The notes under the pieces are model-generated. The model was not told the DNA's origin. It did not search any database and saw only the letters and a program-made list of their open reading frames with translations. A stretch of DNA of 64,000 nt from J038 sp036734085. Lineage in GTDB: Bacteria > Chloroflexota > Anaerolineae > Aggregatilineales > Phototrophicaceae. The stretch covers positions 1-64,000 of the forward strand of contig DAIMZF010000004.1 of NCBI GenBank assembly GCA_036734085.1, given 5' to 3'. This document shows positions 18,660 through 26,208 of the stretch, one piece after another. Made by a program: the position numbers and the translations under genes. Each line of letters opens with the position of its first letter. Position 1 is the first letter of the stretch.

Positions 18660-19922
18660 TTATCCGCCGCACGCCTGGAACCCCAGATAATAATTAATGG
18701 CGCTACAAATGGCCGGGAACATCTGGCTTTGTGCTTCCGGGAAGCCCTGATTGGGGAACGGTGCGCCGACTTCCGCCGTCGCCAGGAAAACATCGTAGAC
18801 CGGGTAAGCCTGGACTTGGGGTTGCTCGTAGAATGCGTAATCCGCCGCCAGCAGATAGCGTGGCACACTGCCCGGCACGTCCAGCGCCAGGTTCATCCAC
18901 AGTTGTGTTTCCGTGCTGGCGTAATACATGCCGAACAATTCCGCGTCCGCCTGGCATTGATCGTCACATGCCTGGGCATTGACCACCAGCCCATCCACAT
19001 ACATCACCGGGTTTGTCTGTGTGCCCAGTGGCGCAGGGTTGACAAACGGCGGCACGCTGTTGGTATTCTCAATCCAGTTTAATGCTTCGGAAAACCCGAT
19101 GTAGGTCAGGCCGACGCCAGTCGCAAAATCAATGGCGGCTTGTGGCTCCGTCTTGTAATACTCCCCCAGACAACGGTTTTCGCCATCCTGTGTACACTCA
19201 TTGAACGTCTCAGCCATCAGTTGGATCGTTAACGGGTCTACAAAATCAATAAAGGCATAGGCCATGTTCGCAAAGCCGTAATTGCCCGTGAAGAAAGCGG
19301 TGTAATAAGTCGGCAGGGATGTACTGCCATAAAATTCCCCGACTAAATCCAGATATTGCTGGTTGGGGTCTATCTGCCGCATAATTTGCAGATATTCCGT
19401 TGTATTTGTGGCGTTCATCACCGCTTCGTCATACGCAAACAGGAACAAGCTACACACCCGTGACGGCATCGCGTACACCGTTTGCTCAATCGTGACGGCC
19501 TGTTGCGCGGCGGAAAGATACGGCGTTAATGGATACTGGGTGGAGATAGGCAGAATCCATCCGCGCTCCTGCGCGTACCCCAGCATCATCAAATCCAGTT
19601 CCACCACTTGCACGTCGCTGGTGGTGAAGATGTCCTGTAGCACCTGCGTGCTATAGGTATTAATCGCCTCATTCATGATGACCGTGAGGTTGATTTCCGG
19701 GTAGAGTGCCATAAATTCCTGCCGGATGCGGTTAACGTACCCGCTAAAGCCATCATTGCCGGCATCCGGGATGTAAGGGTACAGCATCACCGTCAGGTTA
19801 CGGGAGGTTGTGCTTTCGGCGTCCGGCAATACGGGCGGCGTGGCTGTCCGCGTGGAACTGCGCGCAATCATAATCAGCAAGAGCAACAAGGGCAGGGAAA
19901 CAATCAGCACAGCTTGGCGCAT
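18660..19922 (-). CDS. Secreted thiaminase I-like protein (periplasmic-binding-protein fold)
   Basis: A 420-residue exported protein with an N-terminal hydrophobic signal or anchor (about residues 5-20). The mature part opens with LTVMLYPYIPD, the hallmark opening of bacterial thiaminase I (thiamine pyridinylase, EC 2.5.1.2). YAMPSRVCSLFLF places Cys157 where that family has its nucleophilic Cys, and IGFSEA places Glu279 where the general base lies. The spacing of 122 residues is close to the 128 between Cys113 and Glu241 of the Bacillus enzyme, as I remember it. The enzyme would replace the thiazole of thiamine by another nucleophile outside the cell. The fold is shared with sugar-binding proteins, so a binding-protein role is the main alternative. 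It is divergent from the FHA gene, with two direct repeats between them. Confidence 0.6.
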   Translation of the reverse strand: MRQAVLIVSLPLLLLLIMIARSSTRTATPPVLPDAESTTSRNLTVMLYPYIPDAGNDGFSGYVNRIRQEFMALYPEINLTVIMNEAINTYSTQVLQDIFTTSDVQVVELDLMMLGYAQERGWILPISTQYPLTPYLSAAQQAVTIEQTVYAMPSRVCSLFLFAYDEAVMNATNTTEYLQIMRQIDPNQQYLDLVGEFYGSTSLPTYYTAFFTGNYGFANMAYAFIDFVDPLTIQLMAETFNECTQDGENRCLGEYYKTEPQAAIDFATGVGLTYIGFSEALNWIENTNSVPPFVNPAPLGTQTNPVMYVDGLVVNAQACDDQCQADAELFGMYYASTETQLWMNLALDVPGSVPRYLLAADYAFYEQPQVQAYPVYDVFLATAEVGAPFPNQGFPEAQSQMFPAICSAINYYLGFQACGG

Positions 19923-20023
19923 AGGGGTGTACCTTTCTTTGTCTGATAGGTGTGTATAGGTGCTGGCAACAAGGGCACACGGACGCCCCCATTAGCGTTT
20001 AGCATACCTCACACATAGGCATG

Positions 20024-20058
20024 TTGTCCGTAAATCGTTAAAGGCTATTTACAACTTT
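20024..20058. repeat. Direct repeat, copy 1 (operator candidate)
   Basis: A 35-base unit beginning TTGTCCGTAAATCGTTAAAG, repeated 70 bases further on with three mismatches. It lies in the 284-base region between the divergent thiaminase-like and FHA genes. Confidence 0.75.
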
Positions 20059-20093
20059 ATGGGAGATAAAACACGAAGAAGCCACCCGGCGGA

Positions 20094-20128
20094 TTGTCCG
20101 CAAATCGTTAAAGGCTGTTGACAACTTT
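20094..20128. repeat. Direct repeat, copy 2 (operator candidate)
   Basis: Begins TTGTCCGCAAATCGTTAAAG and matches copy 1 at 32 of 35 bases. The copies start exactly 70 bases apart, which is close to a whole number of DNA turns, as expected for sites bound on the same face. Copy 2 contains TTGACA (20118-20123), but no good -10 box sits at normal distance. Confidence 0.75.
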
Positions 20129-20206
20129 CACCGTCAGCCCTCACTTTATGATATAAATGAGATAATCAGAATTTAATATTGCATATCTGATGACTTTATC
20201 AAATTA

Positions 20207-20638
20207 ATGGCACACAAAACAATGACTGATGATGACAACAACATCTCGCCAGAAGAACATCACGATGCCGACCACTGGGACGAACCCACCATGTTAGACT
20301 TTAAGCTGAACGTACCGACTATCACCCTGAGCCTGATTGTAAAAAGCCCGATGAAGGTACGCGGGCGCGTCTTCTCGCTTAAGCCCGGCCAGGTGATAGG
20401 CCGCAAAGATGCGGATGTCCTGCTGAATGATAAGCGCGTTTCGCGTCAGCACGCCCGCATCAACCGCGAGACAGGCGCGGACGGCAACCCGGTTTTTGCC
20501 CTCTACGACTTCGGCACGCCCAATGGGACGTTCGTCAACGGGGAGCGCATCCTGGGCCGGGCTATCGTGCAACATCAGGACGAAATCCAGATGGGCGACC
20601 ATATTTTTGTGTTGGAAGTCAGCACGGAATCCGCATAA
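20207..20638 (+). CDS. FHA-domain phosphothreonine-binding protein
   Basis: A 143-residue protein: an acidic N-terminal tail of about 30 residues with possible phosphorylation sites (Thr29 in EPTMLDF), then one FHA domain. The fold markers are GRKDADVLLND (GR at 65-66), VSRQHARI (79-85) and NGTFVNGERI, which together form the phosphothreonine pocket. Such proteins read out Ser/Thr kinase activity. Its tail resembles GarA/OdhI-type regulators, which are phosphorylated in the tail and then fold back; that comparison is my inference. No strong ribosome-binding site precedes the ATG, and a second in-frame ATG lies at 20222. It ends exactly where the convergent CAP gene ends. The nearby kinase at 22282-24147 is a likely upstream partner. 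Confidence 0.85.
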   Translation: MAHKTMTDDDNNISPEEHHDADHWDEPTMLDFKLNVPTITLSLIVKSPMKVRGRVFSLKPGQVIGRKDADVLLNDKRVSRQHARINRETGADGNPVFALYDFGTPNGTFVNGERILGRAIVQHQDEIQMGDHIFVLEVSTESA

Positions 20639-21625
20639 CTACCCGCCCAATAGCATCGTGTAGTAATAATTACCCTGCATGGAAACAGCATACGCGATGC
20701 CAATTTCGCGGAAGTCCGCATACATCATGGATTCAAAGTGCGGGGGGCTGTTCCACCATTGGTCAAACGCGCCGGAAGCATTCAGGCTGGGACGCACCAG
20801 CACATTTTCACCCACCATCGGTCGGCTATACCCATGCCGGATGGCCCGCGCAGGGGGGTCTGTGCCGTCTGTGCCATCGTGCCCCATACGATCCCGCGAG
20901 GCCATATCAATGCTATGCCAGTAGGCCGCCGTCGTCAGGTTGGGGTTTACCTGTAAGGGAGACAACCCCGCCGCCGCCCGCGCTTCGTTGAGCAAACGCA
21001 TAATTTCCGCTTGTTGGGCTTCCTGCGAGGGCGCACCACTGATGCCGACATTCGGCGCGGTCATCACTTCCGGGAAGGTCAGCAGAACGGCGTAGTAATA
21101 GCCGCCATCGCTGGATTCCGCCCAGCCGAAGCCCATATCACGCACCGCGCCATCTTCCAGATGCCGCACCACCGCTTCCGCTTCCATCACACTGCGGAGC
21201 ATATCGCCCATGCCGAAGCCCGGCTCTACCCGCCCGTAGGCTTGCCGCAAATCGCCGCCGATGTAATAACGTTGCGCGTTAAGGTCACTCCGCACGCGCA
21301 CATCATCCAGCAGATGAATCCGTTGTTCCTGCGCGTAATAATGCGCGTAGCCCTGCGCGACTTGGGATAACGGCGCGGAGAGATTGAGCGCGGGCAACCG
21401 CAACGTCCCGCGATAGGCGTTCGCTAGGCTGAGGCTATAGGCCGCCGGGTCTTCGATGATTTCCGTCGAGATGGGGACAGTGTTTATGGGGCGGCTCTGC
21501 ATGGTGTACATCACCACCATACCCGCGACGACCACCATCGCTACAGAGACCATCATCACAGCGATAATCAGCACCCGTTGTACTGATTTCAAAAGTGGAT
21601 TGGCGTTCTCCATATTTTTCAACAT
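20639..21625 (-). CDS. Membrane-anchored protein with CAP (SCP/PR-1) domain
   Basis: A 328-residue protein with one N-terminal membrane helix (about 15-42) and an outer region. Residues about 210-328 are a typical bacterial CAP domain: LLNEARAAAGLSPLQVNPNL, then HSIDMASRDRMGHDG, VGENV, and WWNSPPHFESMM. The segment about 60-200 (LANAYRGTLRLPALNLS, AQGYAHYYAQEQRIH) looks like a second, degenerate CAP copy; this is inference. CAP domains bind lipids or act as adaptors; bacterial functions are poorly known. The second Met (start at 21613) has a better-placed GCAGGA than the first. It follows the kinase and lipoprotein genes on the same strand and abuts the FHA gene stop codon. Confidence 0.88.
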   Translation of the reverse strand: MLKNMENANPLLKSVQRVLIIAVMMVSVAMVVVAGMVVMYTMQSRPINTVPISTEIIEDPAAYSLSLANAYRGTLRLPALNLSAPLSQVAQGYAHYYAQEQRIHLLDDVRVRSDLNAQRYYIGGDLRQAYGRVEPGFGMGDMLRSVMEAEAVVRHLEDGAVRDMGFGWAESSDGGYYYAVLLTFPEVMTAPNVGISGAPSQEAQQAEIMRLLNEARAAAGLSPLQVNPNLTTAAYWHSIDMASRDRMGHDGTDGTDPPARAIRHGYSRPMVGENVLVRPSLNASGAFDQWWNSPPHFESMMYADFREIGIAYAVSMQGNYYYTMLLGG

Positions 21626-21730
21626 CCTGCTATCGGCTTTGCTTTTTATTGTAACGGAAGTTGCTATAATTTATGCAAAGCAGATGTTAATTTTTTAGGA
21701 ATTCAGGCGGATTAGCGCCTAAACGTATGG

Positions 21731-22219
21731 TTAGGCCCCTTCCGGCGTTGGGGTCGGTACGGCGTTCATGTCGGCGGCAGTCTCTCCGCACCACTTCCAC
21801 ACGCCATCATCACGCACCACATTATAGGTACTCAGTTCAAAAAAGCGTGTATCCGCACCGTACAGCGCGACGATTCGCCCGGCACAGGTCACGGTCTGGC
21901 CGCCTGCGTCCACCGCACACAGCATATCTTCCAGGTCGGCCTCTACCCCACTAAAGGAGAAGGCTTCGCGCTCGAAGTCGGCTTCCATCGCCGGGCACAG
22001 GTTCGCCCGCACACCGTCGGAGTCACCGTCTACTTTCGCCCGCAGATAAGCCTCTACCACACGGGCGGCTTGCTGGTCGGTGGTTGTCGTGCCTGTGTCT
22101 CCCCCTGCCCCGCCGGGTGTTGTGCCGCCGGGCGTTGTCCCGCCGGGCGTTGTTCCGCCGTCACAGGCGGTCAGCATCAGCGCGATGAGGGGTAACAGCA
22201 GAATAATAAAACGCTTCAT
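21731..22219 (-). CDS. Lipoprotein with TPGG repeats
   Basis: A 162-residue protein of unknown family. The signal peptide ends in the lipobox LTAC, so the mature protein is a lipoprotein with Cys19 at its N-terminus. Next comes a Gly/Thr/Pro linker in which GGTTP repeats three times, followed by a domain of about 110 residues with four further Cys that could form two disulfides. The fold resembles NTF2/DUF4878-like secreted domains (VVEAYLRAKVDGD), but this is only a guess. AAAGGA precedes the ATG. It lies between the kinase and the CAP gene on the same strand, so the three may form an operon for an envelope function. Confidence 0.8.
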   Translation of the reverse strand: MKRFIILLLPLIALMLTACDGGTTPGGTTPGGTTPGGAGGDTGTTTTDQQAARVVEAYLRAKVDGDSDGVRANLCPAMEADFEREAFSFSGVEADLEDMLCAVDAGGQTVTCAGRIVALYGADTRFFELSTYNVVRDDGVWKWCGETAADMNAVPTPTPEGA

Positions 22220-22257
22220 GGGGTTTGTCCTTTGGTTGATTTTTAGGCCGGATGGAT

Positions 22258-22285
22258 GCGTTTGCTTGTTTGCTTGTTTGCTTAT
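22258..22285. repeat. Octamer tandem repeat in the lipoprotein leader
   Basis: TTGCTTGT-type octamers repeat three times just downstream of the kinase gene and upstream of the lipoprotein start. On the coding (minus) strand this reads as a G-poor AACAAGCA run and would be an unstructured leader. Confidence 0.7.
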
Positions 22286-24147
22286 TGCAATAAGCGCGTA
22301 ATCTCCCGGCGCATATCCTGGAATAACACACTCTCCACAAATGCGGCGATATTATCAGGCGCATTCACGCATGTATTCACATAAATCGCCTGCATGGGCG
22401 AATTCGCGCTCCGCACCAGTTCACTTAGCGCGGGCGGGAGCATGGGGTCAGTGCTGATTAACTCATCCAAAAAGCGATAAGCCTGCAAAAAGCGCACACA
22501 GTTAAAGCGTCCGGGCGTGCCTGTCTCCGTAGAAATCACGCTGAGCGCCCCCTGCCACGACGGGAATAACGGGGTCGCCGTTGGCGTGGATGTAGACGTT
22601 AACGTGACTGTCGGCGTAAAGGTCGCACTCGGTGTGGCCGTCAGCGTGTTGGTCGCGGTGGCGGTCGGCGTCACAGTCGGGAGTGCGGTTGCGGTTGCGG
22701 TTGATGTCGCGGTGGCGGTCTGTGTAGGGCGCGGCGTACTGGTTGCCCGACGAGTCACAGTTGCACGGGCAGTCGCGCTGGCGGGAGAAGTCGCGGTGGC
22801 GGTCGGCGGTGCAGTCGCTGACTCATCAACAGCAAGCGCGGCATCCTGTGTCATGGAATCTGTGGCCGCTTCTGTTGATTCTGCGGGTTCGTCGGTCGCC
22901 GTCACTGTGGCGGTCGGCGTCGGCTCGTCCGTCGGCGTTATGAGCGCCGCTTCCGTGAGTCCTGCCGCCACAATCAATGCTTCGCTCTCGGCGGTGGCCG
23001 TCTGTGCGGCACTGATGGCGCTCTCTCCCCCACTCCCCAGATTACTGACGCCCAATGCCAACCCGCCCACCAATATCAACGCGGCCAGCACACCACCGAT
23101 TGCCATCAAGCGCCCGTTGGCCGCTTTTTGTAGGGGGCGGCTAGGGGGATAGGGTTCTTCGTCCATAAAGGAACTTGTCGGCGGCGGCGCGGGGGCTTCC
23201 GTGCTGAACACCTTAGACATCTGCGACAGGCTATCAATGCTTTCGGTTTCGTCTTCGCTACTGGCTAACGCGCCATCCGGCTTACTGCCGCCGATGCTCA
23301 CCATCACATCCTCAAAGCCGATGATGGCTTGCGCGAACGCCTGCGCGAACGCCTCCGCCGTGCGGAAGCGGTGTTCCGGGCGTTTTTCCAGCGCACGGAG
23401 CAACACACTATCCAGCGCACGCGGTAAATCTGCATTACGCTCGGTGGGCTTGGGTGGCTCTGCGTTAAGGTGTTGGTAGATGATGACCTGCGCATCACTC
23501 CCGCCGAAGGGCAAGCGCCCGGTCGCCAGCAGATAGCCTATGACGCCCAGTGAGTATTGGTCGGATTGCTCGCTGATGTCCTCGATGCCTTTGGCTTGCT
23601 CTGGGGACATATAATGCGGCGTGCCGGGCATCTGCCCGGTCATGGTAATCATGGTATGCTCGGTGATGCGCCGCGCAATACCAAAATCCGTAAGGACGGC
23701 GTGGGAGCTATCGCGCATGAGAATATTACCGGGCTTTAAATCGCGGTGGATGACGTTCTTCCGGTGCGCGTAATCCAGCGCACTGGCAATCTGCATCAGC
23801 AGTTTGGATGACCCACCCAACGAGATGCTGGTAATGCGCTTCAACCGTTCCGACAAACTGCCGCCCTGCATATAGGCCATCGTGATGTACGGGCGATTGT
23901 CGATTAAGCCTTCGTCCAAAAGGGGGACAATGTGCGGATGCTCCAGATAGCGCATAATCTTCGCTTCGCGCTGGAAGCGGTAGACGACTTCGGGGTGTTC
24001 TGCCCAATTGGATTGTAAGACTTTGAGGGCGACATAGCTTCCATCGCGTTCGTCGCGGGCTTTGTAGACTACTGCCACACCACCGGCTTTCACACGTTCT
24101 GTGATGAGATAGTGGCTAACGCGGGTGTTGATGATTTGGTCATCCAT
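22282..24147 (-). CDS. Membrane Ser/Thr protein kinase (PknB type) with Thr/Pro-rich stalk
   Basis: A 621-residue kinase. The catalytic domain spans about 12-275: Lys42 in YVALKVL, HRDLKPGN at 134-141, DFG at 154-156 and GTPHYMSPEQ. The nucleotide loop reads KAGGVAVVY instead of GxGGMGxVY, so two of its three glycines are replaced. A single membrane helix lies at about 348-370. Outside it is a long stalk of TATPTAT-type repeats (to about 545), then a 70-residue C-terminal domain with two Cys and no PASTA homology. It probably senses an outer signal and phosphorylates cytoplasmic targets such as the FHA protein nearby. It heads the minus-strand group kinase, lipoprotein, CAP protein. All core catalytic residues are present, so activity is likely despite the odd loop. 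Confidence 0.92.
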   Translation of the reverse strand: MDDQIINTRVSHYLITERVKAGGVAVVYKARDERDGSYVALKVLQSNWAEHPEVVYRFQREAKIMRYLEHPHIVPLLDEGLIDNRPYITMAYMQGGSLSERLKRITSISLGGSSKLLMQIASALDYAHRKNVIHRDLKPGNILMRDSSHAVLTDFGIARRITEHTMITMTGQMPGTPHYMSPEQAKGIEDISEQSDQYSLGVIGYLLATGRLPFGGSDAQVIIYQHLNAEPPKPTERNADLPRALDSVLLRALEKRPEHRFRTAEAFAQAFAQAIIGFEDVMVSIGGSKPDGALASSEDETESIDSLSQMSKVFSTEAPAPPPTSSFMDEEPYPPSRPLQKAANGRLMAIGGVLAALILVGGLALGVSNLGSGGESAISAAQTATAESEALIVAAGLTEAALITPTDEPTPTATVTATDEPAESTEAATDSMTQDAALAVDESATAPPTATATSPASATARATVTRRATSTPRPTQTATATSTATATALPTVTPTATATNTLTATPSATFTPTVTLTSTSTPTATPLFPSWQGALSVISTETGTPGRFNCVRFLQAYRFLDELISTDPMLPPALSELVRSANSPMQAIYVNTCVNAPDNIAAFVESVLFQDMRREITRLLQ

Positions 24148-24297
24148 AAATTATCCGGTGGAGGCCCTTCTATAGCGTACTGGTGAAAAGTGTAGCACAT
24201 AACAGCGTATTTGTCAGAGTAGGCATTTTGTCCCATCGGCGGCAACATGCGTTACAATCAGGCCGTTGATACGTATTTTTAACGAGGGACAAACGCC

Positions 24298-25986
24298 ATG
24301 TGGTGGCAGAGTAGCGTCTTTTACCAGATTTACCCGCGTAGCTTTGCGGATGCTAACGGCGACGGCATCGGGGATATTCCCGGCATCATTGACAAGCTGG
24401 ATTACCTTAAAGGGCTGGGCGTGGGCGCGTTGTGGCTCTCCCCGCACTACCCCTCCCCTTTATTCGACTGCGGCTACGACGTGGCCGACTATATCAACGT
24501 TGCGCCGGAATACGGCACGCTGGACGACTTTAAGCACCTGTTGGATGCGGCACATCAGCGTGAGATACGCATTGTCATAGACCTTGTGCTGAACCATACC
24601 TCACACGAGCACGCATGGTTTAAAGAATCGCGGCTTGGCATGGACAACCCCAAGCGTGATTGGTATGTGTGGAAGGCCCCCGCGCCTGATGGCGGGCCGC
24701 CCAACAACTGGGAATCCACCTTTGGCGGTAGCGCATGGACGCTCGACCCCATCACCGGACAATATTATTATCACTTCTTCCTGAAAGAACAGCCGGATTT
24801 AAACTGGCGTAACCCGGAAGTCAAAAAAGCGATGTGGGACGCGGCGCGCTTCTGGCTGGATTTAGGGGTGGACGGCTTCCGGCTGGACGCCATCGGCACG
24901 ATTTACGAAGACCCGGCCTACACCCCGCACACCAGCAAATTCACGTCTGTGGACTTCCTGCGTTATGGCTGGAGTTGGGACTTAGAGAAGCCCGCCGACA
25001 TGACCGAAGATGAGTGGAAGAAGCTGTTTGGGAATCAGGTAGATTTGCCCGAAGTGCATGATTTGATGAAGGAACTGCGTAAAATTGTGGACGAATACCC
25101 CGACCGCGTGCTAATCGGCGAGACCAGCGACCCGCGCTTTTTGGGCGATGGCACGGACGAACTCCACACGTTATTCAACTTTGAACTGATGACCGACAAG
25201 CCCATGACCGCCGCCCACGTCCGCAAAAATCTGGCATTGCTGGACGAAACCTTCCCGGCGGCGCGATGGCTGTGCAACACACTAAACAACCACGACGGCA
25301 CACGGGCTTATACGCGCTACACAGAAGCCAACGAACACGGCCCGGCGCAGATGCGGCTGGCAACAGCCACCATGCTCACCCTGCCCGGCACGCCTGTTTT
25401 ATACAACGGCGAAGAAATCGGCATGACCAACTATCCACCGCAGAACTATGAGCAAGTGCGGGACTATCTCGCGCTTGTCCTGCGGGATTTAGAGCGCGAA
25501 CACGGCACAGATGAGGCCGTCATCTGGGATGGTGTGCAGAAGCTCTCCCGTGATCGTTGCCGCACGCCCATGCAGTGGAGCAATAACGCCAACGGCGGCT
25601 TTAGCCCGGATGGTGTAACAACCTGGCTCCCGGTTAACCCCAATTACGCGGAAGGTGTCAACGTGGCCGACCAGGACACGGACGCCCATTCCCTGCTCAA
25701 TTTTTATCGGCGGCTCATCGCGCTACGGCAGGCCACCCCCGCCCTGATACATGGGGAGTTAGAGGTCATCAGCCCCGCCGACGCGCCGTTTCTGGCTTTC
25801 TTCCGCGATACAGACGAACAAAGCGTTATCGTCGCCATCAACTACAGCAACCAGCCGCAGATGGTGACAACCGGCATCTTTGGTGAACTGCGGGCTGTGT
25901 GGCCGCAGGACGGCGGCGTATTCCCAGCGGTCACTTTTTCACTAGAACCTTATAGTTTGGTGATAGCCGAGCTTGTAAACCCTTGA
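24298..25986 (+). CDS. GH13 alpha-glucosidase (oligo-1,6-glucosidase type)
   Basis: A 562-residue cytoplasmic enzyme without signal peptide. It hydrolyses non-reducing terminal glucose from short alpha-glucans. The (beta/alpha)8 barrel begins at once (WWQSSVFYQIYPRSF). The nucleophile is Asp197 in DGFRLDA, the acid/base Glu275 in LIGETSD, and the third Asp333 is in NNHD. QPDLN at 165-169 is the marker of the oligo-1,6-glucosidase subfamily. Start ATG follows GAGGGA at eight bases. It is divergent from the kinase gene and stands alone, but fits with the sugar importer, beta-phosphoglucomutase and branching enzyme in the same window. Linkage preference (1,4 versus 1,6) cannot be decided; trehalose-related enzymes are a less likely alternative. 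Confidence 0.92.
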   Translation: MWWQSSVFYQIYPRSFADANGDGIGDIPGIIDKLDYLKGLGVGALWLSPHYPSPLFDCGYDVADYINVAPEYGTLDDFKHLLDAAHQREIRIVIDLVLNHTSHEHAWFKESRLGMDNPKRDWYVWKAPAPDGGPPNNWESTFGGSAWTLDPITGQYYYHFFLKEQPDLNWRNPEVKKAMWDAARFWLDLGVDGFRLDAIGTIYEDPAYTPHTSKFTSVDFLRYGWSWDLEKPADMTEDEWKKLFGNQVDLPEVHDLMKELRKIVDEYPDRVLIGETSDPRFLGDGTDELHTLFNFELMTDKPMTAAHVRKNLALLDETFPAARWLCNTLNNHDGTRAYTRYTEANEHGPAQMRLATATMLTLPGTPVLYNGEEIGMTNYPPQNYEQVRDYLALVLRDLEREHGTDEAVIWDGVQKLSRDRCRTPMQWSNNANGGFSPDGVTTWLPVNPNYAEGVNVADQDTDAHSLLNFYRRLIALRQATPALIHGELEVISPADAPFLAFFRDTDEQSVIVAINYSNQPQMVTTGIFGELRAVWPQDGGVFPAVTFSLEPYSLVIAELVNP

Positions 25987-26070
25987 TTGTATAGGGGGAT
26001 GGCGGCATTTATTTTACAATATTCATCAGGTTGAGGGTTAAATGAGTCCATACGCGGTTTTGCAGGGTAA

Positions 26071-26102
26071 AAACAAACGAACGAACAAACGAACCAACCA
26101 AC
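26071..26102. repeat. Tetranucleotide (AAAC/GAAC/CAAC) tandem run
   Basis: About eight imperfect tetramers of the form NAAC lie between the glucosidase gene and the oxidoreductase gene. The run is nearly free of G/T pairing partners and so would be single-stranded in RNA. Similar CAAC-rich stretches precede several other genes here. Confidence 0.7.
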
Positions 26103-26208
26103 GCCCACCTACCCTAACAATGATAACATCATCGCGCTCTGTAAAATCAGTGTTTGCGCCATCGGCCACAGCCCTTGCGACTGAATTTATCTTTTTAAGG
26201 AGAACGCC

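Noticed and set aside
18579..19082. 167-residue plus-strand frame after the RHS gene, considered as an Rhs immunity gene
   Set aside because: It lies antisense to the thiaminase-like gene, which has clear family motifs, a signal peptide and a ribosome site.
19923..20206. TPP riboswitch before the thiaminase-like gene
   Set aside because: The conserved CTGAGA and ACCTGATCTGG-type blocks are not present on the minus strand.
22517..23152. 211-residue plus-strand open frame rich in Val-Ala repeats
   Set aside because: It is the antisense shadow of the Thr/Pro/Ala-rich stalk of the kinase gene; low complexity, no ribosome site, no fold.
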